Shown here: one piece after another, positions 1-7,500 of the stretch
Layout: each line of letters begins with the position of its first letter
How positions within the stretch are numbered: the first letter of the stretch is position 1
Source: Hyphomonadaceae bacterium
Lineage (GTDB): Bacteria; Pseudomonadota; Alphaproteobacteria; Caulobacterales; Aquidulcibacteraceae
NCBI GenBank assembly: GCA_016791365.1
Contig: JAEUMT010000028.1
Location: 62,001 to 126,000, forward strand
Direction of reading: 5' to 3'
DNA length: 64,000 nt
Notes under the pieces: generated by a model
Told to the model about the DNA's origin: nothing
The model's database searches: none
Seen by the model: only the letters and a program-made list of their open reading frames with translations
Program-made: the position numbers and the translations under genes

Positions 1-2
1 AC

Positions 3-314
3 ACCGACGAGAAGAACCGGTTGGCAAACGCCTACCGCCTCGAACTCGCGCGCATCAAACAGGACCACACGCTGATCGAAGCCGCCCCGCCCGAACTTCT
101 GGACCGGTTGCGCCGCAGCACGATCGCGCTCCACGAGACACTCGCCGCCCATGAACTTGCACTAAATGCAGTGAAGGTCGTGTCCGAAGGTTTGGTCCAC
201 GCCATGGCCGAGGAAGTCTCGCGCCAACGCGGCGCCAGCGCCAATTATTCCGCGCAGGGCGCGATGGAAACGCGTTCGGGCCCGAGCCCGACCGTGCTCG
301 ATCGCAGCGCTTAA
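3..314 (+). CDS. FlgN/FlbY-like flagellar protein (C-terminal part)
   Basis: The reading frame is open to the left edge (its first visible codons read TDEKNRLANAYRLE), so the gene begins outside the window and at least 100 residues of its C-terminus are seen. The sequence is a small helical protein with an EKxRLANAYRxELARIKxD-like opening, a middle HETLAAHELALNAVKVVSEG helix and a low-complexity tail (residues SANYSAQGAMETRSGPSP). This resembles the FlgN-like/FlbY flagellar proteins of Caulobacterales, which act as chaperones or assembly factors in the cytoplasm; the nearby flagellar block fits. A TTG at 21 could serve as a start, but continuous coding upstream of it makes a truncated gene more likely. 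The family call comes from recalled resemblance and is moderate. Confidence 0.55.
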   Translation, partial: TDEKNRLANAYRLELARIKQDHTLIEAAPPELLDRLRRSTIALHETLAAHELALNAVKVVSEGLVHAMAEEVSRQRGASANYSAQGAMETRSGPSPTVLDRSA

Positions 315-430
315 CCATCGGCGCCGATAAACCCTGATCCGGCGACAACTTCGCCTTTCCTGTAATTCATCTTGCTCTGTGTCTTTACTGCCGGTTTGGT
401 AGATGGGCAGGCGGTCTTTGGGCGGAGCAG

Positions 431-1720
431 TTGAAGCACGCGAAACCAACACGTGCGTGGCGCCCCGTCCGGGCCCACGCCTATCAACGCAGACGCCCGT
501 CGCGCCCCGAGGGCGCGTGGATCGCGTTGGTGTTCAATCTTTGCCTCTTCGTCCTGCCGATGGCCGGCGCGGCCGCGGTGATCGTGATCGCGCGCGATCA
601 TCTCTACGCCTACGAATACACCCCGAACGGCGCCCGCTCGATCAGCCGGCGCGTCGAACGTCTTAACGCCAGCCTCATCCAGACCGATTTCGACCGCCAA
701 CGCCAATGGGACAACATGGTCGCCATGGAGCTGATGGCGAACGATGATTCCGCCGCGCGCGGGTTCCTGCTCTCCGGAACCGAGATGCTGCCGCCGCGCA
801 CCGCCGCCATTCTCCGCCAGGCCGCATCCGAAGGCGCCGGCGATTCCGCCATCGAGGTCGCCGCGCTGCAATTGCTGCTGCCCGGCACGCGCGAGCGCTA
901 CCAGGCCAATGTGCAGCTGCTTTCGCTTCGCCCGAACAGCGAAACGCCGGGCGAAGAGCCGGCTGAAACGCTCGGCGATCCGCGCGATTTCGAACTGATG
1001 GCGCGCGCCCTGCTCGGGGCGCCCGAAACCGACCCCCTGCAATTCGTGCTCACCGGTTTTGCGCTCGGGCTCGGCGGCGACATGTCGGCGCGCATGAACG
1101 AAGGCGCCGTCGCGCTTTTGGCCGCGACCCGCCGCGAAGATTTCCCGAACGATCTGTCGGACGAACTGCACATTCTTTTCGCCGAAGCGATGCCGCTTGA
1201 GACGTTTCGCGCCGCCGCGCGCGTCAGCGCCGAAGAACGCGGCGCGCCCGGCGATTTTGACAACGCTTCAGTCGCGTTCGCGGCCAGCATCAATCCCCAA
1301 GCAGCCGCGCGCGTGCGCGCCATGCTCGCGGAAGTCGGCGACATCAGCGCCGCCACCTCCGCCGCGGCCGCCGCAACCATGCTCACGCAAGCCACAACGC
1401 TCAGCGACTTCGAGAGACTGCGCCTGCTCGCCCAGACGTCAGGCGATCGCGCCGCCGCCGCCGCCAAGCGCCTGCCGCGCGACGGCCGCCTGCTTCTCGC
1501 CGCGCGCGGCGAACTGGAATTTAACCGCGATCTCCTGCTGGCGCTTGGCGCCGTCGGCCTGGCGTTGGCCGGGCTGCTCTTCGCGGTGCTGTCCAAGCTG
1601 GTGCAGGCCGCACGTGACGGCGTACGCCGCCTCAATCACGGCGACGACGATTTCGACCACCACGACGATTACGACAGCGAATTGCTCGAGATCAGCACCA
1701 ACAATTGGCGCCCGCTTTAG
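431..1720 (+). CDS. Unknown two-TM membrane protein
   Basis: A 429-residue protein starting at TTG 431, preceded by a GGGCGGAG ribosome-binding site. The basic N-terminus (about residues 1-30) is followed by a TM segment at about 33-60 (ALVFNLCLFVLPMAGAAAVI). A long Ala/Arg-rich, mainly helical region follows, then a second TM at about 378-400 (LALGAVGLALAGLLFAVL) and an acidic, His/Asp-rich cytoplasmic tail (GDDDFDHHDDYDSE). With two TMs, the roughly 320-residue middle part is probably periplasmic. No enzyme motif is visible and I do not recognise the family. Its stop codon overlaps the stop of the convergent flagellin-like gene (TTAG, 1717-1720). It sits between two flagellar genes, so a motility link is possible but unproven. 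Confidence 0.75.
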   Translation: MKHAKPTRAWRPVRAHAYQRRRPSRPEGAWIALVFNLCLFVLPMAGAAAVIVIARDHLYAYEYTPNGARSISRRVERLNASLIQTDFDRQRQWDNMVAMELMANDDSAARGFLLSGTEMLPPRTAAILRQAASEGAGDSAIEVAALQLLLPGTRERYQANVQLLSLRPNSETPGEEPAETLGDPRDFELMARALLGAPETDPLQFVLTGFALGLGGDMSARMNEGAVALLAATRREDFPNDLSDELHILFAEAMPLETFRAAARVSAEERGAPGDFDNASVAFAASINPQAAARVRAMLAEVGDISAATSAAAAATMLTQATTLSDFERLRLLAQTSGDRAAAAAKRLPRDGRLLLAARGELEFNRDLLLALGAVGLALAGLLFAVLSKLVQAARDGVRRLNHGDDDFDHHDDYDSELLEISTNNWRPL

Positions 1721-2424
1721 ACACGGAAGAGCGAAAGCACCGCTTGCGGCTCGGCGTTGGCGATGCTCATGCCGCCCGCGGCGTCGAGGCCCTGACGAAC
1801 CTGCAACGCCAGCAAACGCGCGCCGTCGGCATCGAAATCCCCGCGCGCGCCAGCTTCCGCCGCGCCGAGAAAACCCTGGTGCGCTTCAAGCGCGCGCGCT
1901 GAATCCACCAGACGGCCCATCGCGTCGGCGAGATTTTCCATCGACTTCTGCGCCGCCTGCCCGAGCGAAGCATCGCCCGCTTGCGCGTCGCCTGACACCA
2001 GCAGCACGCCGCCGTCGAGACGCAGATCCACGCCCGGAATGGTCACCGCCGAAGCGCCCGGCTCGGCCTGCACAGCAACATCCTCGCCGGCCAGCACAAC
2101 CGCGCCACGACCGATCGCGGAATCGATCCGTTGCCCGAACGCCGCCAGGGTGTCGGTCAAACCCGCCTGATCGCCGGCCTTCGCCTGCGCTTGAATCTTC
2201 ACCAGCATCGCCTGCGCATCATGGCCTGCGGCCAGCGCTTCATGCACCTGGCTCATGCCGACGCGCACGCTCTCGCGCGCGCTCGAGATCGCCGCGCTGC
2301 TAAGCTCGACCTTGTCGCCCTGCGCTGCGGTCTCGTTGCGTTGCGGTTGAGTTGGGCGCGTGAAGCGCGCATCGACGCCGAGCGATTGCGCGCCATTGGC
2401 GCCGGGAACGATGCTCGAAACCAT
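1717..2424 (-). CDS. Short flagellin-like protein lacking the N-terminal D0 domain
   Basis: A 235-residue protein with an AAGGAG ribosome-binding site upstream of ATG 2424. Its C-terminus (LLALQVRQGLDAAGGMSIAN, ending AVLSLFRV) matches the C-terminal D0 helix of the flagellin at 2920-4191 (LQALQVKQQL.. ALSIAN.. VLSFFR). A middle part (VGMSQVHEALAAGHDAQAML) resembles the flagellin D1 helix. The conserved first ~90 residues of flagellin (SVNTNYGALVALQSLN) are absent and replaced by a short Gln/Ala-rich leader. Without an N-terminal D0 partner it is unlikely to form a normal filament subunit; it could be a cap-, junction- or secretion-related accessory or a diverged minor flagellin. A CtrA-type box lies 82 bp upstream. 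The gene is last in the leftward flagellar block. Confidence 0.7.
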   Translation of the reverse strand: MVSSIVPGANGAQSLGVDARFTRPTQPQRNETAAQGDKVELSSAAISSARESVRVGMSQVHEALAAGHDAQAMLVKIQAQAKAGDQAGLTDTLAAFGQRIDSAIGRGAVVLAGEDVAVQAEPGASAVTIPGVDLRLDGGVLLVSGDAQAGDASLGQAAQKSMENLADAMGRLVDSARALEAHQGFLGAAEAGARGDFDADGARLLALQVRQGLDAAGGMSIANAEPQAVLSLFRV

Positions 2425-2505
2425 ATCAACCTGCTCCTTCGGATCGCGCGCATGCAGAATGCGCGCGGCGTTCTTCGCCGCAGGCGTGAAGGAACAGTAA
2501 ATGCG

Positions 2506-2521
2506 TTAACGAAACGTTAAC
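2506..2521. promoter_or_regulatory. CtrA-type binding box TTAA-N7-TTAAC
   Basis: The sequence TTAACGAAACGTTAAC matches the full CtrA consensus TTAA-N7-TTAA(C) exactly. It is the core of a perfect 9-bp inverted repeat with a 3-nt centre (2503-2523 approx.). It lies between the FlaG-like gene and the flagellin-like gene, 82 bp upstream of the latter's start. CtrA controls flagellar genes in Caulobacterales. Binding is inferred from sequence only; because the site is palindromic, orientation cannot be read. Confidence 0.6.
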
Positions 2522-2557
2522 GCCCATGCATCCGAAACGAATAAATTTACGTTCTGT

Positions 2558-2857
2558 TTACTTGCCGACCTGCGCGCGAAGATAGGCCATCACGGCGCGC
2601 GAGTACGCCAGTTGTGACTCACTTGGATATTTGCGCAACATCTCAGCGGTGCTGGTGTCGGTCACGGTGGCGACGAAGCGCTGACTTTCAGGATCCAGCG
2701 CGATCGCGACACGATCGGGCGCGAGTTCGCTTTTCTGCGCGGTCGCATGTTCTGCGATCCGGCGTTCGGCTGCTTCGGCAGCCGGACCTAGTTCAGAGGT
2801 TGCGACGCGGCGAGCGAGCGCCTCATGAACCGGTTGGGAAGGAGTGATGGAGGCCAT
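2558..2857 (-). CDS. FlaG-family flagellar protein
   Basis: A 99-residue protein. The C-terminal half carries the FlaG-type signature: a short strand pair around DPESQRFVATVTDTSTAEML, then RKYPSESQLAYSRAVMAYL, comparable with the usual 'dpetgevvvqivD..tgevIrqiP.ee' pattern. The N-terminal half is a polar, Ala/Glu-rich, presumably disordered leader, as is usual for FlaG proteins. FlaG proteins affect flagellar filament length or secretion in other bacteria. It follows the flagellin after 62 bp that contain a stem-loop, so it is probably co-transcribed with it at a lower level. ATG 2857 is preceded by CATCACTCC-type sequence on the opposite strand (GGAGTGATGG). Confidence 0.7.
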   Translation of the reverse strand: MASITPSQPVHEALARRVATSELGPAAEAAERRIAEHATAQKSELAPDRVAIALDPESQRFVATVTDTSTAEMLRKYPSESQLAYSRAVMAYLRAQVGK

Positions 2858-2878
2858 GACTCATTGCCCGGCGAAATC

Positions 2879-2902
2879 GGCGGGGAGCCAAAGCCCCCCG
2901 CC
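2879..2902 (-). terminator. Intercistronic stem-loop after flagellin
   Basis: On the minus strand GGCGGGG pairs with CCCCGCC, and the stem can extend to 10 bp with one mismatch around a 4-nt loop. It lies in the 62-bp gap between the flagellin stop and the FlaG-like start. There is no strong U-run after it, so partial termination or 3'-end protection of the abundant flagellin transcript is more likely than full termination. Confidence 0.5.
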
Positions 2903-2919
2903 TCTTTCGGTTTCCGTTA

Positions 2920-4191
2920 TTAGCGGAAGAACGACAGCACGATCGACGGCGCCGAGTTGGCGATCGACAGAGCTTGCGCGCCCAGCTGCTGCTTAACTTG
3001 CAGAGCTTGCAGGCGGGCCGATTCTTTCGCGAGGTCGGCGTCGACGAGGTTGCCGATACCAGCTTCGATCGAGTCAGACAGCTTGCCCAAGAACGTCTTT
3101 TGAACGTCGATGGCCTTCGACTGCGCACCCATCGTGGCGAGATCGCGGTTGAGCGCGCTGATCGCCGTATCGATCGCGGTCGAAGCAGCCGAAGCGCCGC
3201 TCGCGGTCGAGATGTTGAGAGCAGACGTGACCGTGTTCAGCGCTTGGCCTGACGCGCCGCCGAGGCGGAAGTCGAAGCCGCTAACGGCCAGGCTGTTCGT
3301 GCCCGAGCCTGGCGCAACCACAACTGCCATGGTGCCAGCAGCCGTGCCGGCGCCGCCGTCGAGGAAGGCGCTGTCATCAACCGCGGCCGAAACCGGGGTC
3401 GCGCCGTCCGTGTAGGTGACGGTGAACGCTTCAGCAGCCGAGTACGAGATGCGGCCCGTGACGTCGTTGTACGAGGCGCTCACGCGGCCGTCAGAAGCTG
3501 ACGAAACGCGAGCCATGAACGTCGAGATCGTGTCGTTGGCTTCAACGTCGACCGTGAACGTCGTGGTCTCGTTGCCGCTCGTGATCGTGAACTCGAGCTG
3601 GTCGTTGGCGCCGACTGTGAGGCCGGTCGCTTCGTCGAGTTCAGCAGCGGCCGAGAACGGGTTGCCGTTGGTGTCGAGGAACGCTGCGCCTTGCAGAGCA
3701 TAACGGCCACCGCCGCCGCCTGCGCCGTCCGACGTCAGAACGTTGAACTGCGTCGCGCCGCCCGTGAGGTTGGAGCCGTTGACGAGGTTCGAACCGTTGA
3801 ACGTCGCGGCGTTGACGATTTGGTCGACTTGGTTGCGAAGCGCGTTGAAGTCGGCTTGCAGCGCGGCGCGCTGGTCGGTCGAGAGGTCGGTCGCTTGCGC
3901 GGCGACGGCCTTTTCCTTCAATTGCTTCAGAATGTCGCCGACGGCTTCACCGGCCGACAGACCGACGTCGATCACCGATGAGGCGCGATCCATGCCGTCC
4001 ATGATGGCGCCGAGCGAAGCAACGCGAGCGCGCTGGCCTTCGGCGATGGCGAACACAGCGCCGTTGTCCTTCGCGGAAGCGACCTTCAGGCCGGTGTTCA
4101 CGCGGCTTTGGACTTCGCCGAGATCTTTGGTGGTTTGGTTGAGGGATTGAAGCGCGACGAGGGCGCCGTAGTTTGTGTTGACGCTTACCAT
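2920..4191 (-). CDS. Flagellin
   Basis: A 423-residue flagellin that builds the extracellular flagellar filament. The N-terminal D0/D1 part (SVNTNYGALVALQSLNQT, then ATFNGSNLVNG near residue 135) and the C-terminal D1/D0 part (LQALQVKQQLGAQALSIAN.. SFFR) are intact. About residues 140-325 form a variable Gly/Ala/Thr-rich insert, which makes it longer than the roughly 275-residue Caulobacter flagellins. There is no signal peptide, as expected for export through the flagellar type III apparatus. AAGGAC precedes ATG 4191. It is downstream of flbT and flaF, which regulate flagellin translation and secretion in this group. The exposed Ser/Thr-rich surface could be a glycosylation target of the GT41 enzyme at 29922. 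Confidence 0.95.
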   Translation of the reverse strand: MVSVNTNYGALVALQSLNQTTKDLGEVQSRVNTGLKVASAKDNGAVFAIAEGQRARVASLGAIMDGMDRASSVIDVGLSAGEAVGDILKQLKEKAVAAQATDLSTDQRAALQADFNALRNQVDQIVNAATFNGSNLVNGSNLTGGATQFNVLTSDGAGGGGGRYALQGAAFLDTNGNPFSAAAELDEATGLTVGANDQLEFTITSGNETTTFTVDVEANDTISTFMARVSSASDGRVSASYNDVTGRISYSAAEAFTVTYTDGATPVSAAVDDSAFLDGGAGTAAGTMAVVVAPGSGTNSLAVSGFDFRLGGASGQALNTVTSALNISTASGASAASTAIDTAISALNRDLATMGAQSKAIDVQKTFLGKLSDSIEAGIGNLVDADLAKESARLQALQVKQQLGAQALSIANSAPSIVLSFFR

Positions 4192-4223
4192 AATATGTCT
4201 GTCCTTCTGGACTTGAGTGAACC

Positions 4224-4236
4224 GGCCATTTTGGCC
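4224..4236 (-). promoter_or_regulatory. Hairpin in the flagellin leader
   Basis: GGCCATTTTGGCC forms a 5-bp stem with a 3-nt loop 33 bp upstream of the flagellin start codon. In Caulobacter FlbT acts on the 5' leader of flagellin mRNA; a role for this hairpin as such a target is a guess from position only. I could not find a convincing sigma-54 -24/-12 element in the 190-bp leader. Confidence 0.3.
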
Positions 4237-4379
4237 AGCTGGACGTCACCGCCCGGTCCGCGCGGAAATCCGCACGCCCTCCCCCGCACGGGTTCAGACG
4301 CTTTGCGTTGGCAATGTTTTTAGGAGCTGAGGGTTAACAACGCGTCAGCGGCGAAACGATTCTGCAGTTGAAGTGCAGC

Positions 4380-4727
4380 TCAGCGCGCGCCGAGACCTTC
4401 CATCATGGCGCGGTTAATGTCGATTAACGGTTCGACATCGGCGCCTTCACGCAGGACTTCACTCGAATAGCGCGCAACCCACATAGCCAGCGAGATGATC
4501 TGCCCACGCAGCGTGATCGGCAATTGGTTTTCAGGCGCCGCGCAATCGGCTGAGAGCACATTCCAAAGCCGGCGGTTGGCGTCGATGACCTCAAGCAGCA
4601 CCGGCAAAGGCGGCTTCTCTTCTTTCACCCGGACAAGACCGGCCGTCACTTGGCCGAACGCGCGGTACTCGAGATCACGAGGCTGATCAGCCTGCGTGGC
4701 CACGCGCTGGTACGCTTGAATCGACAT
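4380..4727 (-). CDS. flaF: Flagellar biosynthesis regulator FlaF
   Basis: A 115-residue FlaF homologue starting at MSIQAYQRVATQADQPRDLE, with the typical core (LEYRAFGQVTAGL, NRRLWNVLSADCAAPENQLP, LRGQIISLAMWVARYSSEVL). FlaF promotes flagellin synthesis and secretion in alphaproteobacteria and counterbalances FlbT. The ATG at 4727 is preferred over one ten codons upstream because the family starts at M-S-x-x-A-Y. It overlaps the end of flbT by 41 bp, which implies translational coupling. A flagellin gene follows in the same direction. Confidence 0.92.
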   Translation of the reverse strand: MSIQAYQRVATQADQPRDLEYRAFGQVTAGLVRVKEEKPPLPVLLEVIDANRRLWNVLSADCAAPENQLPITLRGQIISLAMWVARYSSEVLREGADVEPLIDINRAMMEGLGAR

Positions 4728-5121
4728 CGTGTCCCAGTCCCAAGCGCTCGGCCTCATAGGTGATGAGTTTCCGGCAGCGCATCAGAGCGCGGTAGTATTC
4801 GCCGCTCATTACTTCTTTGGAAACGCCTATGCATTCTGCCAGGACAGCCGGGTCCCGGACGGCGCCCATGAACTCGGCCAGGCGGCCAGCGAACTCGCCG
4901 TACGCCTTCTCCCGCCCCTGCTCATCAAGATACATGAGCATGATCGGGAAATAGATGCGCTTGGCCGGCGTGTCGGCTTCGTCCTGCTGCATGATGTCCT
5001 TCTCACGCAGCACGGAGGCCTTGTTCTGCAGGACAAGCGCAGCCCGGCGATCGCCGTTCTGCACAACAGCGCCGTTGACGACAAACTTCTCGCCCGGCCG
5101 CAAAGAGAGTTTCAGCGGCAT
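4687..5121 (-). CDS. flbT: Flagellin synthesis repressor FlbT
   Basis: A 144-residue FlbT homologue. It has the family opening MPLKLSLRPGEKFVVNGAVV, then NGDRRAALVLQNKASVLREK and a helical second half (RIYFPIMLMYLDEQGREKAY). FlbT is an RNA-linked post-transcriptional regulator that limits flagellin translation until the hook is complete in Caulobacter. It is the first gene of the leftward flagellar block; ATG 5121 is preceded by GGAGGAGGGCAC-type sequence (GGGAGGAGGGCAC), a very strong ribosome-binding site. Confidence 0.93.
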   Translation of the reverse strand: MPLKLSLRPGEKFVVNGAVVQNGDRRAALVLQNKASVLREKDIMQQDEADTPAKRIYFPIMLMYLDEQGREKAYGEFAGRLAEFMGAVRDPAVLAECIGVSKEVMSGEYYRALMRCRKLITYEAERLGLGHDVDSSVPARGHAG

Positions 5122-5481
5122 GTGCCCTCCTCCCGATTCTGGGAGTCCATCGTGTTAACCCTCGCCCACGATGGTTAATGAGGTGTTGTTTCCGTCCCAC
5201 GCTGCTGTGTTGTTTCGATTGCAAATCGTGCGCGATGCACGCGAGGCGCGATGATCGTGGCAGTTGGGTTTCACGCGCGCAATTTCAACCCGCGCTTGAT
5301 TGATCGGTCCGTCATCAAAACGTAGATACTTAATCGCCGTTCGGGAGGGGGTCCCCGGCGCGGCGCACAGACATCGAAACCAACGGGGCGCATGCCCCGC
5401 GTGCGGACGCACAGCGCGAACGCACGCCCGGAGAAACGCGACCTGAAATTTTGAACCTGCTTCGGCGGGAAAGGAGGAGCT
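5122..5481. other. Divergent intergenic region flbT / unknown gene
   Basis: This 360-bp stretch lies between flbT (leftward) and the gene at 5482 (rightward) and must hold both promoters. Two TTAA half-sites occur near flbT (about 5155 and 5175) but are not at CtrA spacing. I see no convincing gene, hairpin or repeat in it. Confidence 0.5.
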
Positions 5482-6408
5482 TTGTCCAATGTCATCGATC
5501 TTGAGCCGCTGCGCGTCACCGTACGCCGCGCCGCCGCGAAGATTGGCAACGCCGAGCTTGCCGAACGCTTCACCCGCATCGCCACCGACTACATGATCCG
5601 CGACGGACGCTGTTTTCGTCCGGCAACGCCGGCCGAACTCGAACGCGCGCCGTCTTGGGCGCGCAACGCCGTCGCGCGCGGCGAACCCGTCAGCGTCTAT
5701 AAGCGCAGCAGTGCATTGACCGCGCGTCTCAACGTCGTCGCGCGCCGCCTCGCCGATACGCGCGCCGTCGCCGCCGCCGATTGGACCAAGCGCACCGAGG
5801 CCGGCCCCGACATTCTCGCCGCCGGCCTGTTCCTCAAGAAATTCGACCGCGTGAACTTCGACACCGCCGCGCGCAAAGCTCTCGCCTTCTCGCGCGTGCT
5901 GAGTTCATGGCGCGAGACCGATGACGCCAGCCCTTCATGCGACGCACAATCGCTCGTGCTGCTCAGCGGCCAGATCTGGCATCGCATCACCTCCGTCGCC
6001 GAGCTCCGCCGCATCGGCGGCGAATTCAAGAACTGCCTTGCGCGCACCACCAGCACTGGCGGCTACGGCGCATCATTGAAGCGCGGCAAAGCGCAATTCT
6101 GGGTGCTGCGCGATCTTGCGGGCGCGGGGCTCATCGTTGCGATGGCGCCGGCGCCGCTCGCCACCTTCTTTCAGGAAGTGAAAGGCCCCTCCAACGCACG
6201 CGTCCGCGCCGATGCGCCCGCGCTCGTGCAACTGGGCATCGCGCTTGGCGTCAATCCGCCGCCGCCCGAGCCGCCAAAGCCGCCAAGACCGCCAGTGATG
6301 ACGATCCCCATCGGCATCTTGCCCGCCGTGCTCGAGGCGCGGCAACCGTGCCGCTGTTCGCTCTGCGATCCGCAGCTGCGCTTGCGCCTGAGCAGGGCCA
6401 CGCCTTAA
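5482..6408 (+). CDS. Unknown protein, PcfJ-like core possible
   Basis: A 308-residue protein starting at TTG 5482 behind a near-perfect AAAGGAGG site. The N-terminal half is Arg/Ala-rich and helical. The centre contains a segment SVAELRRIGGEFKNCLARTT followed by GYGASLKRGKAQFWVLRD, reminiscent of the 'G..m.nC.' core of PcfJ-type proteins. A proline-rich linker (PPPPEPPKPPRPPV) precedes a C-terminal CRCSLC cluster that may bind metal. No TM or signal peptide. I do not assign a function. It runs into the MoxR gene with a 22-bp gap, so the two are probably co-transcribed. Confidence 0.6.
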   Translation: MSNVIDLEPLRVTVRRAAAKIGNAELAERFTRIATDYMIRDGRCFRPATPAELERAPSWARNAVARGEPVSVYKRSSALTARLNVVARRLADTRAVAAADWTKRTEAGPDILAAGLFLKKFDRVNFDTAARKALAFSRVLSSWRETDDASPSCDAQSLVLLSGQIWHRITSVAELRRIGGEFKNCLARTTSTGGYGASLKRGKAQFWVLRDLAGAGLIVAMAPAPLATFFQEVKGPSNARVRADAPALVQLGIALGVNPPPPEPPKPPRPPVMTIPIGILPAVLEARQPCRCSLCDPQLRLRLSRATP

Positions 6409-6430
6409 GTGCTTCCGGCAAGGAGCGCTC

Positions 6431-7285
6431 ATGCGGTTTGACGGCACCAAAGACTATGTCGCTACGGAAGACCTGAAGGTCGCCGTCAACGCGGCGATCA
6501 CGCTTGAACGCCCGCTCCTCGTCAAAGGCGAACCCGGCACCGGCAAGACCATGCTGGCGATCGAAGTCGCCAAGGCCATCGGCGCGCCTTTGATCGAGTG
6601 GCACATCAAATCGACGACCAAGGCCGTGCAAGGCCTCTACGAGTACGACGCCGTCATGCGTCTGCGCGACAGCCAGTTGGGCGACGCGCGCGCATCCAAC
6701 ATCGAGAACTACATCAAGCGCGGCAAACTCTGGGAAGCGTTCGAAAGTCCGGCGCGCCCCATCCTCTTGATCGACGAGATCGACAAAGCCGACATCGAAT
6801 TTCCGAACGACCTCCTCCAGGAGCTCGATCGCATGGAATTCTACGTCTATGAAATCGACCGCACCATCAAAGCCAAGGTGCGCCCGATCATTCTGATCAC
6901 CTCCAACAACGAGAAGGAATTGCCGGACGCCTTCCTGCGCCGCTGCTTCTTCCACTACATCCGCTTCCCCGACGAAGAGACGATGCGCGCCATCGTCGAG
7001 AGCCACTTCCCGGGCGTGAAGACGCGCCTCGTCAACGAAGCCCTCAAAATCTTCTACGACATGCGCAAAGTCCCGGGCCTCAAGAAGAAGCCCAGCACCA
7101 GCGAACTCCTCGATTGGCTAAAGCTGCTGCTGACCGACGACATCGATCCCGAAACCCTAAAGCAGCGCGATCCCTCCAAACTCATCCCGCCCCTCGCCGG
7201 CGCGCTCCTCAAGAACGAAGCCGACGTCATGCTCTTCGAACGCCTCGCCTTCCTCGCGCGCCGCGAGCAACGCGGCGGACAATAA
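6431..7285 (+). CDS. MoxR-family AAA+ ATPase
   Basis: A 284-residue AAA+ protein. Walker A is GEPGTGKT at about residues 36-43, Walker B is ILLIDEID at about 112-119, sensor 1 is ITSNNEKELPDAFLRR at about 156-171, and a helical lid follows. MoxR ATPases work as chaperones that insert cofactors or remodel complexes, usually together with VWA proteins. The CoxE-like VWA gene at 8407 is in the same direction and is the expected partner, separated here by a secreted protein and repeats. Length and motifs are normal for the family. The GGAGCGCTC before ATG 6431 serves as a ribosome-binding site. Confidence 0.93.
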   Translation: MRFDGTKDYVATEDLKVAVNAAITLERPLLVKGEPGTGKTMLAIEVAKAIGAPLIEWHIKSTTKAVQGLYEYDAVMRLRDSQLGDARASNIENYIKRGKLWEAFESPARPILLIDEIDKADIEFPNDLLQELDRMEFYVYEIDRTIKAKVRPIILITSNNEKELPDAFLRRCFFHYIRFPDEETMRAIVESHFPGVKTRLVNEALKIFYDMRKVPGLKKKPSTSELLDWLKLLLTDDIDPETLKQRDPSKLIPPLAGALLKNEADVMLFERLAFLARREQRGGQ

Positions 7286-7289
7286 CAAT

Positions 7290-7415
7290 ATGGACCGCCG
7301 GCGCCCCGCCGGCATCTTCGCCTCAGGAGGCCCGCGTCTCCTTCGACAAGCTCAGGAAGACGCTATTGTGTAGCCAGCGTCTGAATTGGCGTCACGCTGA
7401 GCCTGTCGAAGCGCG
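7290..7415. repeat. Intergenic palindromic repeats (families B and C)
   Basis: Starting at about 7290 is a copy of a repeat containing the hairpin CCGGCG..CGCCGGC (TGGACCGCCGGCGCC.. pattern). It is followed by two copies of a second family with the core GAGCCTGTCGAAG, one inverted (TTCGACAAGCTCAGG near 7339) and one direct (near 7399). Both families recur at 8187-8312 and elsewhere in the window. Confidence 0.7.
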
Positions 7416-7500
7416 ACGCCACGCACCGGCGCTTTCCCTCTGTTCAGGGGCATCGACAGCAAATCCGCCCCGCCGTAATTTCCGGCCGGGAGGACGCTTC

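Noticed and set aside
311-1171. A 286-codon minus-strand frame opposite the unknown two-TM gene.
   Set aside because: The sense frame has a ribosome-binding site, TM segments and sensible composition; the antisense frame has none.
4192-4380. A sigma-54 promoter for the flagellin.
   Set aside because: The best GG-N10-GC match lies in a G-run and does not fit TGGCAC-N5-TTGC; support is too weak.
5155-5180. A CtrA box in front of flbT.
   Set aside because: The two TTAA half-sites are about 16 bp apart, not 7.
7114-7500. An N-terminal extension of the secreted protein through the repeat cluster.
   Set aside because: It would overlap the MoxR gene in another frame; the signal peptide and ribosome-binding site fix the start at 7501.
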